A DNA stretch of 40,560 nt from Bacteroidota bacterium (GTDB taxonomy: Bacteria > Bacteroidota > Rhodothermia > Rhodothermales > Salinibacteraceae). Numbering within the stretch: position 1 is the first letter of the stretch; each line of letters opens with the position of its first letter. The stretch covers positions 1-40,560 of the forward strand of contig JAAAPH010000002.1 in the NCBI GenBank assembly GCA_009908415.1, read 5' to 3'. Below, in pieces: positions 1 to 8,489 of this stretch. The notes under the pieces were generated by a model. That model saw only the letters and a program-made list of their open reading frames with translations. It was not told the origin of the DNA and did no database searches. The position numbers and the translations under genes are program-made.

Positions 1-407
1 GCTCGACGGGCCACGCCATAGGCGAAAGCGGCCAGCAGCACGCTTGCCACCGTGAACAGTGCGGTCATCTGAATAAGGCCGTTCAGATCACCTGCGGCCC
101 AGCCTGTCGCCCACACGAGTAGCATCGTGATCAAGATCGCCGACCACAGGACCACCAGTGCCAGCAGGCCATGTTGCCGCGGCGTAAGCGTCCCGGCCGC
201 TCCCGATGGATGCTTCGCAACCCAAGAGGTCACGCCACCGCCCAAGACGGCGCTGAACAGCAAACTAGCCAGCCGGGCAGCATCCAGAAAGAGTCCGGTT
301 GTCAGCCATGAGCCAAGACCATACACGATTAAGCCAGCGCCGATGACGGCCGCAAACGTGACAGATCCTTTGAGCAACGGCGTCTGATTTCGAAACCATG
401 TCAACAT
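1..407 (-). CDS. small multi-TM membrane protein, partial (runs off left edge); tandem paralogue of the next gene
   Basis: Open minus frame from an ATG at 407 (MLTWFRNQTPLLKGSVTFAAVIGAGLIVYGLGSWLTT...) to the window edge. Strongly similar to the 451-987 ORF in DNA and protein. Absent from the ORF track because the stop lies outside the window. Confidence 0.75.
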   Translation of the reverse strand, partial: MLTWFRNQTPLLKGSVTFAAVIGAGLIVYGLGSWLTTGLFLDAARLASLLFSAVLGGGVTSWVAKHPSGAAGTLTPRQHGLLALVVLWSAILITMLLVWATGWAAGDLNGLIQMTALFTVASVLLAAFAYGVARR

Positions 408-450
408 AGACGCGGTGGGGTTACTATAGGCAGGTAGCACGTGCAGGAAG

Positions 451-987
451 TTAGCCCGATGGGGCGTTGCCTGTTTCAGGGTTGCGCTCGTCACGCTGCT
501 GCGTTTTCGCCCGACGGGCCACGCCATAGGCAAAAGCGGCCAGCAGCACGCTTGCCACCGTGAACAGTGCGGTCATCTGAATAAGGCCGTTCAGATCACC
601 TGCGGCCCAGCCCATCGCCCACACGAGTAGCATCGTAAGCAGGATCCCCGACCACAGGACCACCAGTGCCAATAGCCCATTTTGCAGTGGAGTGAGCGTC
701 GCAGCAACTTCCGATGGGTGTTTGGCTGCAAAATAGTTTGCTATACCCGCCATGATAGATAGTATCAACAGGTTGAACAAGCCATCCTGAAAAGAGATTG
801 AAGTCAGCCAAACACCTAGGCTGTGCAGTATTAAGCCTGCGCACAGCGCAGCTATGAAGCTGAACCCTGCCTTAAAAAGAGGCGTCTGATTTCGAAACCA
901 CGTCAACATGGTGGTATACCCTCCTACGATGGATGAGAGTGTGACATTAGAGTTCGTTGCATCCGTCATTTGTTGGGCAGTCGCCAC
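451..987 (-). CDS. small multi-TM hypothetical membrane protein (start may be the internal ATG at 909)
   Basis: 178 aa ORF with about four hydrophobic segments. The paralogous copy begins at the equivalent MLTWFRNQTPL, so the start is uncertain. Confidence 0.75.
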   Translation of the reverse strand: MATAQQMTDATNSNVTLSSIVGGYTTMLTWFRNQTPLFKAGFSFIAALCAGLILHSLGVWLTSISFQDGLFNLLILSIMAGIANYFAAKHPSEVAATLTPLQNGLLALVVLWSGILLTMLLVWAMGWAAGDLNGLIQMTALFTVASVLLAAFAYGVARRAKTQQRDERNPETGNAPSG

Positions 988-2059
988 CGCCAGGATTCCA
1001 CTCGTCGATCGTCATGGGGCCCAGAATAATAACGCCTTCGCTACCGCCTCCACCAACATCTGGATCATACCACCAATCCGGAACCCAACTTGATCCGGCA
1101 CTGTGCGAAGGGTATGCTCCCGGAGAGAAGTACGGCCCACTTCCTGTCCCGCTTGTTCCACTACCTCCAGTGCCTCCAGCAGCAGCATTCGCCAACTTAC
1201 AGCCTACACCGGCAACCCAATCATTCTCAACTGCACAATCACACCCGTGATTGCCGAACTGATTTTGGCAATAATTAACGCCAATGCTCCACTTCCAATA
1301 GGCCCCCAATTCACTTAATCCATACAAGACAGCAAAAAAACCTCCACATGCTGGTGTGGCTGTTCCACCTGAGTTTACTACGCAATTGGCGAACGTAGTT
1401 GTCGCTATTCCAAAGCCAATGACCTCTTGGGCCTTTCGGAGTTGAGTCTGGGTGAAGTAACACTCGTTGTAAGAATCGACCTTATCTCGATCGCAACTGC
1501 CATATGTCGTCATTGGATCTGCCGTGAAGCCGAGTAATGTTCCGTCGTCTCCTCCCCCCCCTACATCCAACTCATTAGGGTCTTCGTACGCGGGCAGAGA
1601 GACCTCATCCCAGGCCTCGACGAACAAGTTGCTTTTCTGCTGTTCGGACAAATTTTGAACTTGCGGATACTCATCAATGATGTATTCGCCGCCGTCCATG
1701 AGGGACGTATTGTTCTGTAACTCGTCGGCCCATGTCATGTCTTCCAGCATCTGAAGCGTGTCCGCTGGAATCTCAAGCTGGGCCCAATCATTCGCGCCGT
1801 AGTTTTCATAAAAGGATTGATAGAAAGCGCGAATGTCATTGATTTCGCTCGCCGTCAGGTCCTTCTCGCGATCGCTGATCCAGTCATACGTGTCCGATAG
1901 CCATTGCACAACTTGAGGGTCGTTGGCTAAGTCTTGCTGAAGGTCGGCGAAGTCACTCGCTGATACAGATTGCGTAGCGTAGGCGGCATCAGGAGCTTTC
2001 GAGGCATTCGATGGCTCGTTGACTGTTGGCGATTGAAGATCGCATCGAGCCAAGAGCAA
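947..2059 (-). CDS. hypothetical Cys/Gly-rich, probably exported protein (start uncertain)
   Basis: 370 aa ORF starting at TTG. C-terminal half is rich in Cys and Gly (YGSCDRDKVDSYNECYF..., NYCQNQFGNHGCDCAVENDW..., GGGDCPTNDGCNEL). No family recognised. Confidence 0.6.
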   Translation of the reverse strand: MLLARCDLQSPTVNEPSNASKAPDAAYATQSVSASDFADLQQDLANDPQVVQWLSDTYDWISDREKDLTASEINDIRAFYQSFYENYGANDWAQLEIPADTLQMLEDMTWADELQNNTSLMDGGEYIIDEYPQVQNLSEQQKSNLFVEAWDEVSLPAYEDPNELDVGGGGDDGTLLGFTADPMTTYGSCDRDKVDSYNECYFTQTQLRKAQEVIGFGIATTTFANCVVNSGGTATPACGGFFAVLYGLSELGAYWKWSIGVNYCQNQFGNHGCDCAVENDWVAGVGCKLANAAAGGTGGSGTSGTGSGPYFSPGAYPSHSAGSSWVPDWWYDPDVGGGGSEGVIILGPMTIDEWNPGGGDCPTNDGCNEL

Positions 2060-2265
2060 TACACGGCTGAGAAGATGACTACGTGAAGAGCATGCTTGAG
2101 AAGCGCTTTGCCAAACATGACATTCATTTGGGTTGACTCAAGATCTAATATGGGAGGGGGGGGTAGGCAACATGCAAGTGTTATGCACGGTGGGCGGGCT
2201 GAAAAGGGGCGTTGACCGCCAAAACGCCTACCTGTCTCCATCGACGTGGATGCGGTGGGGCTGTT

Positions 2266-2341
2266 GTAGGGTGAGGCGTGAAACGTAAAACGTAAGGGTG
2301 CCGCAACTCTACGCTTTGCGTTTTACGCTTTACGCCCTACG
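2266..2341. repeat. imperfect inverted repeat built of degenerate ACGYTT-like units (possible terminator/hairpin at 3' end of the aldo/keto reductase gene)
   Basis: Left arm GTAGGGTGAGGCGTGAAACGTAAAACGTAAGG and right arm CTACGCTTTGCGTTTTACGCTTTACGCCCTACG are largely complementary. Confidence 0.6.
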
Positions 2342-3333
2342 TCCACGCCAGCTCGTCGCGGGTTTGCCAGTAGGCGGCGGGCGCCTCGGCGAGGGCCGCG
2401 AGGGCATCGGCGGCTTCGTCATCGAAGTCCACGTCGAGGGCAGCCACGTTAGCGTGCAGGTGCTCAATGCGGGCGGCGCCGCTCAACACCACGTCGGCCC
2501 AAGGTTGGTGCAACACTGCCGCGAGGGCGAGCGCATCGACGGTCGTATCCAGGCGCCGTGCCTGGTCATGAAGCAGGGCGTGTTGGTCGGCGAACGCAGG
2601 CTCGTCGTTGCGTGGCGTCAGGCGGCCGTTCGCGAGCGCCTCCTTCACGATGACGCCCCGCCCGTCGTCGTGCGCGGCGGCCAGCGCGGGGCCGGCGGAG
2701 CGCTCCAGCACGTTCCAGGTGGCCTGCACGGCGTCGAAGAGCGGCGTGCCGTCGACGGTCACGTCCAGCGCCTGCTCCAGCGTCACGGCCTGGCGCGGGC
2801 CACTGAGCGTGAGCCCGACGGCGACGCCGTCCGCCTTGAGATCCGCGAGGGCCGCGTGCACATCGGCATCGTCGAGGACGCCGGTTTCCAGCGTGGCCGA
2901 GTGGATCTGATAGAGGTCGAGTTGGTCGCCCAACGCCGCGCGGGTCGCAGGCCACTGCCGCTCGAAGGTCGCTCGCGCGTGGTCCTTCACCTCGTGCACG
3001 TCAGCGTCCACCTGCCAGTCGGCCGTGTACGTGTAGCCCCACTTCGAGCCAACGACCACGGCCTCGGGGTCGATGGCGCGGCGCCGGAGCCAGCGGCCGA
3101 GGAACGCCTCGCCGCGCCCGTACGAGCGGGCGACGTCGAAGTAGCGAAGGCCGGCATCCCACGCGGCGTCGAGCACGCGGTGGGCGTGGTCCTCCAGCTG
3201 CTCGACGGACCGCCGGCCCGCCAGGTCGTCGCCATGGCCGAGGTTGATGTAACCGGGGCGCCCGAGCGCGGCGAGCCCGAGCCCCATGGGCGTCACGCGA
3301 AGGCCAGTGCGTCCGAACGGGCGGTGATCCATA
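2337..3333 (-). CDS. aldo/keto reductase family protein
   Basis: MDHRPFGRTGLRVTPMGLGLAALG..., DAGLRYFDVARSYGRGE, KWGYTYTADW; AKR-type motifs. ATG at 3333 preferred over the longer ORF start. Confidence 0.9.
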
Positions 3334-3488
3334 GCAGGCGGGCAAGGAGAGGACAAAGAGCATTCATCGCAGCAATATACCGTCCTGCGGGGCGTCATAC
3401 AACGCGGGCAGGGCGCGCGGATCGCCCCGAAGCGGCGGCGGTACCATTTTTATCCGCACGTCTCTCCCATCAACCGCGGAGACCGGTC

Positions 3489-3986
3489 ATGGCAACGAAA
3501 ACGGCTTCTCTCTGGCGCCGGGCACTGCACGACCCGCAGCTGCAGGATCTGCCGTTCAAGATCGAGACGAACGAGCACGGTCAACTTGTTTTGAGCCCGC
3601 ACAACCCCTACCACAGTCGTCAGCAGAGTCAACTTCTTCGATTGCTCGATCGCCACGCGCCAGGCACAGGCGAAGTCATCATCGAGTTTTCCGTCGAAAC
3701 GTCGAAGGGCATCAAAGTCCCCGACGTGGTCTGGATCTCCAAGGAGCGGTGGGCACAAATCCCGGAGGAGGCCGAGGCGAGTCCCGTGATGCCCGAGCTG
3801 TGCGTCGAAGTGCGCTCCAATAGCAACACCGACGACGAGATGACGAAGAAACGCCAGCTCTATTTCGAGAGCGGGGCCGATGAGGTCTGGACGTGCGCCC
3901 CGGACGGCCGCGTTCGTTTCTTCGATGCCGAGCACGAGCGGCCGGACTCCACGCTCGCGCCGTCGTTTCCGGCGTCCATTGCGTGA
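3489..3986 (+). CDS. Uma2 family endonuclease (DUF820)
   Basis: VIIEFSVETSKGIKVPDVVWIS...PELCVEVRSNSNTDDEMTKKRQLYFESGADEVWTC is the typical Uma2/DUF820 core. Confidence 0.85.
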   Translation: MATKTASLWRRALHDPQLQDLPFKIETNEHGQLVLSPHNPYHSRQQSQLLRLLDRHAPGTGEVIIEFSVETSKGIKVPDVVWISKERWAQIPEEAEASPVMPELCVEVRSNSNTDDEMTKKRQLYFESGADEVWTCAPDGRVRFFDAEHERPDSTLAPSFPASIA

Positions 3987-3994
3987 GCCCCACG

Positions 3995-4183
3995 TCAGTC
4001 GCCGGTCGCGTCCAGCTTTGCTTCGAGGCGATCGAGGCGGCGCTCCAGCGCCATCAGCTTGTGCAGGATGAGCACGTGCGCCTTCTTCGCGTCGATGCCC
4101 ACGGGGCTGTCGCTGCTTTCGATCTCGCGGGCGATCCGGTCGTATTCGTCAGCGGTCAGGTCGGTGGCGAGTTCGTTGGACAT
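3995..4183 (-). CDS. small hypothetical protein with C-terminal coiled coil
   Basis: MSNELATDLTADEYDRIAREIESSDSPVGIDAKKAHVLILHKLMALERRLDRLEAKLDATGD. Confidence 0.65.
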   Translation of the reverse strand: MSNELATDLTADEYDRIAREIESSDSPVGIDAKKAHVLILHKLMALERRLDRLEAKLDATGD

Positions 4184-4369
4184 GGCGGTCGGGCCGTTTT
4201 TTGAGTAACGCGCGGATGACCGTTTCACCGCGATGGGCGCCGATCGGTTCGCACTTTGTATAAAATCGATGGAGCACCGGGAGCGATCGGGTGCGCGCGG
4301 AACCTGCGATCGCAGCCGTCTTACAAGACCGTCCAGAGATTTTGCAGAGCCACAGGCTCTGCGCCGAGT

Positions 4370-4470
4370 AAGGGCAAGTCCCGCACGGCCAGCTCCCTCT
4401 GAACTCCGTCAGGGCCGGAAGGCAGCAGCGGTAGGAGGTCGCAGCGGCGCGATGCGGGTCGCTTGCCCTT
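4370..4470 (+). ncRNA. ffs: signal recognition particle RNA, small bacterial (4.5S) type
   Basis: Conserved S-domain core GTCAGGGCCGGAAGGCAGCAGCGGTAGG. Ends AAGGGCAAG / CTTGCCCTT pair, and a T-tract (TCTTTTTT) follows. Confidence 0.93.
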
Positions 4471-4480
4471 TCTTTTTTAA
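4471..4480 (+). terminator. T-tract terminator of the SRP RNA
   Basis: TCTTTTTTAA directly after the closing GC-rich SRP stem. Confidence 0.6.
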
Positions 4481-4606
4481 TGGGTGATGCGCCCACCACC
4501 GGCGCGGAATCTGCCGGCGGACCGGTGCGTACACATGCTCGCATCCGCGCCGCGCTGATGTCGCCGCGCTCCCAACGCCTCTACTCATAAGCTTCCCCTC
4601 CCGCTC

Positions 4607-4945
4607 ATGCTCACCGTGAATGTGCTCGCGGCGCTTCAACCGTTCCTCCTCATGGGCCAAGCCCCCGAGGGCGGATCAGGCGGACTGGTCAGCCTCCTGC
4701 TGCCGCTGGTGCTGATCGCCGCCGTCTTCTACTTCCTGATTATGCGCCCGCAGAAGAAGCGCGAGCAAGAGCACCAGGATATGATCGAGTCGCTGAAAAA
4801 GGGCGACCAGATTGTCACGATCGGCGGGATTCACGGCACGATTCGCCAGATTGATGAGGACAGCGTGCTGGCGCAGGTGGACAGCAACGGCGTCAAGTTG
4901 CGCTTCGACAAGCAGGCCATCGCCAGCGCGGGCAAGGGCGACTGA
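4607..4945 (+). CDS. yajC: preprotein translocase subunit YajC
   Basis: Single TM followed by FYFLIMRPQKKREQEHQDMIESLKKGDQIVTIGGIHGTI, the YajC signature. Confidence 0.95.
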   Translation: MLTVNVLAALQPFLLMGQAPEGGSGGLVSLLLPLVLIAAVFYFLIMRPQKKREQEHQDMIESLKKGDQIVTIGGIHGTIRQIDEDSVLAQVDSNGVKLRFDKQAIASAGKGD

Positions 4946-4978
4946 TTCGGTTCCCGCGTATCGCATGGCCGATCCTCG

Positions 4979-5005
4979 GGGCGTCTCTTCCAGGACGCCC
5001 TTTTT
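4979..5005 (+). terminator. rho-independent terminator downstream of yajC
   Basis: GGGCGTC-TCTTCCAG-GACGCCC followed by TTTTT. Confidence 0.85.
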
Positions 5006-5104
5006 CATGTCGGCGGCGTTCGCGCCGAGGACGGGGGCGCTGAACCCTGACGCCGCCGCGCTGTTCGATATCCGACCGTGTATCATGCAGAAGCACTTGG
5101 TTTC

Positions 5105-6382
5105 ATGACGGAACGCCGGAACGCGACGCGGGAACGCGCAGGCTTCGACGCCATCGCGGACGCCATCGCGGACATCCGGGCCGGACGGCTCGTGATTGTG
5201 GTAGACGATGAGGATCGCGAGAACGAGGGCGACTTCGTTGGCGCGGCGGAGCAGATCACACCCGAACTCGTCAACTTCATGATCACGGAGGGCCGCGGGC
5301 TCCTTTGCGCCGCCATCACGCCGGAGCGCGCCGAGGCGCTGGACCTCGACCTGATGGTCGAGTCGAACTCGGCCCTCTACAACACGCCGTTCACCGTCTC
5401 CGTCGACTACAAGCCGGGCACGACGACCGGCATCTCTGCACCCGACCGCGCCAAGACCATCCGCGCGCTCGCCGACCCGGACGCCAACGCCTTCGACTTC
5501 GCGCGGCCCGGTCACATCTTCCCGCTTCGCGCCCGGGCGGGCGGTGTACTGCGCCGAGCCGGCCACACCGAAGCCGCCGTCGACCTCGCACGGATGGCGG
5601 GGCTCCAGCCGGCGGGCGTGCTCGTCGAGATCATGAGTGACGACGGCACCATGGCCCGCGTGCCCGAGCTGCAGGCACTGGCCGAGCAGCTTGACTGCCG
5701 CATCATCACCATCAAGGACCTCATCGCGTACCGGATGCGCCACGAGCGGCTCATCGACCGGGCCGTGGCGGTCGACCTGCCGACCACGTACGGCACCTTC
5801 CGCCTCATCGGCTACAAAGAGCAGCTCACCGGCGACGTGCACCTCGCCCTCGTGAAAGGCACGTGGCGCGAGGATGAACCGGTGCTCGTGCGCGTCCACT
5901 CGCAGAGCGTCACCGGCGACGTCTTCGCCGCCAAGCGCGACGACAGCGGCGACCAACTCGTACAGGCCCTGCTCCAGATCGAGGAGGAAGGCCAGGGCGT
6001 CTTCCTGTACATGATGCAGGAAGGCCGCGGCATCGGGCTGCTCAACAAGCTGAAGGCGTACCAGCTGCAGGACGAGAAAGGCCTCGACACGGTGGAGGCC
6101 AACCGGGCGCTCGGGTTCGACATGGACCCGCGCGACTATGGCATCGGCTGCCAGATTCTGCGCGATCTCGGGATCCGCCAGCTGCGCCTGATGACGAACA
6201 ACCCGAAGAAGCGCATCGGCCTCTCCGGCTACGGGTTGGAGATCGTTGAGCGCGTGCCGCTGGAGGCCCCGCTCAACGAAGACAATGCCGACTACCTCAA
6301 GACGAAGCGCGACCGAATGGGGCATCTCATCCTCGACAACCTGGACGATGCCGACCGTGCAGCCCTCCGCAACCTGACCTGA
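5105..6382 (+). CDS. ribBA: bifunctional 3,4-dihydroxy-2-butanone-4-phosphate synthase / GTP cyclohydrolase II-like protein
   Basis: N-terminal RibB motif [13 protein letters not shown]-terminal RibA motifs [29 protein letters not shown] and LMTNNPKK. Zinc cysteines are absent (see findings). Confidence 0.93.
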   Translation: MTERRNATRERAGFDAIADAIADIRAGRLVIVVDDEDRENEGDFVGAAEQITPELVNFMITEGRGLLCAAITPERAEALDLDLMVESNSALYNTPFTVSVDYKPGTTTGISAPDRAKTIRALADPDANAFDFARPGHIFPLRARAGGVLRRAGHTEAAVDLARMAGLQPAGVLVEIMSDDGTMARVPELQALAEQLDCRIITIKDLIAYRMRHERLIDRAVAVDLPTTYGTFRLIGYKEQLTGDVHLALVKGTWREDEPVLVRVHSQSVTGDVFAAKRDDSGDQLVQALLQIEEEGQGVFLYMMQEGRGIGLLNKLKAYQLQDEKGLDTVEANRALGFDMDPRDYGIGCQILRDLGIRQLRLMTNNPKKRIGLSGYGLEIVERVPLEAPLNEDNADYLKTKRDRMGHLILDNLDDADRAALRNLT

Positions 6383-6395
6383 CCCTCCTCCCCCC

Positions 6396-6575
6396 ATGAG
6401 CCAAAACGTCTTGCTCGCCATCTACGCCATCATCGGGACCATTGCCCTCTACCTCACCGTCCAGCGCGTACTCGGTGGGGCGTGGATGGGCGCACTCTTC
6501 TCCGGTGGTATTACGGCCTTTTGCGCCTACCGACTGTACACGATTCTAGATACACCCTCTTCCGATTCATCCTGA
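6396..6575 (+). CDS. small membrane protein (59 aa)
   Basis: ATG at 6396 to TGA at 6575: MSQNVLLAIYAIIGTIALYLTVQRVLGGAWMGALFSGGITAFCAYRLYTILDTPSSDSS. Two hydrophobic segments; short gap after ribBA; below the ORF-track length cut-off. Confidence 0.6.
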   Translation: MSQNVLLAIYAIIGTIALYLTVQRVLGGAWMGALFSGGITAFCAYRLYTILDTPSSDSS

Positions 6576-6594
6576 CGCCCACGGTGATCGCATC

Positions 6595-7134
6595 ATGCAC
6601 ATGACGCAGGCCGGCGTAACGCTTGAACTCCTCCAAGGTGACATCGCCGCGCAGGAGGACATGACCGCCGTCGTCAACGCGGCGAATGCGCAGCTGCGGA
6701 CGGGCGGCGGCGTGGCCGGTGCGCTTCACCGAGCGGCGGGCCCCGGGCTCGCACAGGAGGCACGGCCGATGGCGCCCATCACGCCGGGCGAAGCGGTAAT
6801 CACGGGCGGCCACGACCTGCCCAATGACTACGTCATTCACGCCCTCGGCCCCGTGTACGGCCGCGACGAGCCGGCCGACGAGCTCCTGCAGGCCTGCTAC
6901 GCAAACGCGCTCCACCTCGCCGAGGAGCATGCCCTAGACTCGGTCGCCTTTCCCGCCCTCTCAACCGGCGCGTTCGGCTATCCGGTGGAGGAGGCCGCCG
7001 CGATCGCGCTATCGACCGTGCTCGACGCGATGCGCGAGCTGGAATCCGTCCGGCATATCCGCTTCGTGCTCTACGACGCCGCCACCTTGCGCGTCCACGA
7101 AGAGGCCCTGAGACGATTGACCGAAAGCGGCTGA
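6595..7134 (+). CDS. macro domain protein (ADP-ribose binding / O-acetyl-ADP-ribose deacetylase-like)
   Basis: LLQGDIAAQEDMTAVVNAANAQLRTGGGVAGALHRAAGP ... FPALSTGAFGYPVEEAA. Confidence 0.9.
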   Translation: MHMTQAGVTLELLQGDIAAQEDMTAVVNAANAQLRTGGGVAGALHRAAGPGLAQEARPMAPITPGEAVITGGHDLPNDYVIHALGPVYGRDEPADELLQACYANALHLAEEHALDSVAFPALSTGAFGYPVEEAAAIALSTVLDAMRELESVRHIRFVLYDAATLRVHEEALRRLTESG

Positions 7135-7224
7135 CCGCCGGATGGCGGGTGTGAGGGCGTAGGGGTGCATGCTGATCCTTCACGCCGTACGCTCCCACTT
7201 CCAACCACCCAAACGCCCAACCCC

Positions 7225-8469
7225 GTGTCCTCCTATGTCACGCACCTTGAAAGCGCGCTCGACGGGACCAACCTGGCGGCGCACACGCTGCAAACCACGC
7301 ATCGCGACCGTCCCCTCTGGGTGCGCTACGACCTGGAGGCGGTGGGCGACGCACTGACCAAGGACCGGCTCCGCGACCGCCCGCCCACGATGTGGCGCTA
7401 CCGCGAGCTGCTGCCGCCCGAATCGGACGATGCCATCGTCACGCTGGGCGAGGGGATGTCGCCGCTGCTGCCATGTCCCCGTCTCGGTGCGCAGGTGAAC
7501 GTGGGCGACCTGTGGATCAAGGACGAGGCGCAGCTGCCCACCGGCTCGTTCAAGAGCCGGGGCCTATCTGCTGCGATCACGATGGCGAAGGAGCTCGGCG
7601 TCGAGCGCGTGGCCATCCCCACGGCCGGCAATGCCGGAGGCGCCACGGCGGCCTACGCGGCGCGGGCCGGACTGGCGGCGTACGTCTTTATGCCCGAGGA
7701 CGCCCCCGCCGTCAATAAGTACGAGGCGGCACTGGCGGGCGCGCACGTCTTCCTCGTCAACGGCCTCATCACCGACTGCGGGCGCATCGTGCAGGACGGC
7801 AAGGAGCGCATGGGGTGGTTCGAGGTATCGACGCTCAAAGAGCCCTACCGCATCGAAGGCAAGAAGACGATGGGCCTGGAGCTTGCCGAGCAGTTCGATT
7901 GGGATCTACCAGACGTCATCTTGTACCCGACGGGCGGCGGCACGGGCCTCATCGGCATGTGGAAGGCGTTCAACGAGCTCGTCGAACTCGGTTGGGTGGA
8001 CCCGGATGATCTTCCGCAGATGGTCGCTGTGCAGTCGACGGGTTGCTGCCCTATCGTGCGGGCGTTCGAGGCGGGCGCGCGGTTTGCCGAGCCGTTCGAA
8101 GATCCCGCGACGATCGCGAGTGGCATCCGCGTCCCCTCCGCGCTGGGCGACTTCATGATTCTCGACGCGCTGCGCGAGAGCGGCGGCCGCGCGGTGGCCG
8201 TAGACGAGGCCCGGATCCGTGACTGGATGCAGCGCGCCGCCTCCACCGAAGGCGTGTCCGTGGGGCCGGAGGCAGCCGTGTGCGTCGGTGCCGCCGAGCG
8301 GGGCGCCGCCGAGGGCTGGATTGGCCCGGGCGACCGCGTCGTGATCTACAACTGCGGGGCGGCGCAGAAGTACCCGGACGTCATGGCGCGCGACCTGCCC
8401 CGCGTCGACAAAGACGCACCCGACTGGGACCGCATCGCGGCGGGCAGGGCGCCAACCACCGAGCGGTGA
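7225..8469 (+). CDS. thrC: threonine synthase
   Basis: PLP-lysine motif IKDEAQLPTGSFKSRGLSAAITMAKELG, PTAGNAGGATAAYAARAG, YPTGGGTGLIGMWKAF. Probable GTG start at 7225. Confidence 0.88.
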   Translation: MSSYVTHLESALDGTNLAAHTLQTTHRDRPLWVRYDLEAVGDALTKDRLRDRPPTMWRYRELLPPESDDAIVTLGEGMSPLLPCPRLGAQVNVGDLWIKDEAQLPTGSFKSRGLSAAITMAKELGVERVAIPTAGNAGGATAAYAARAGLAAYVFMPEDAPAVNKYEAALAGAHVFLVNGLITDCGRIVQDGKERMGWFEVSTLKEPYRIEGKKTMGLELAEQFDWDLPDVILYPTGGGTGLIGMWKAFNELVELGWVDPDDLPQMVAVQSTGCCPIVRAFEAGARFAEPFEDPATIASGIRVPSALGDFMILDALRESGGRAVAVDEARIRDWMQRAASTEGVSVGPEAAVCVGAAERGAAEGWIGPGDRVVIYNCGAAQKYPDVMARDLPRVDKDAPDWDRIAAGRAPTTER

Positions 8470-8489
8470 GTACGGCCTTGCGGCCTTGT

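Noticed and set aside
2298-3986. 562 aa plus-strand ORF
   Set aside because: Mostly antisense of the aldo/keto reductase gene; only its C-terminal part (from 3489) is the real Uma2 gene.
4676-6421. 581 aa minus-strand ORF opposite yajC/ribBA
   Set aside because: Antisense to well-recognised genes; long antisense ORFs are expected in GC-rich sequence; no family signature.
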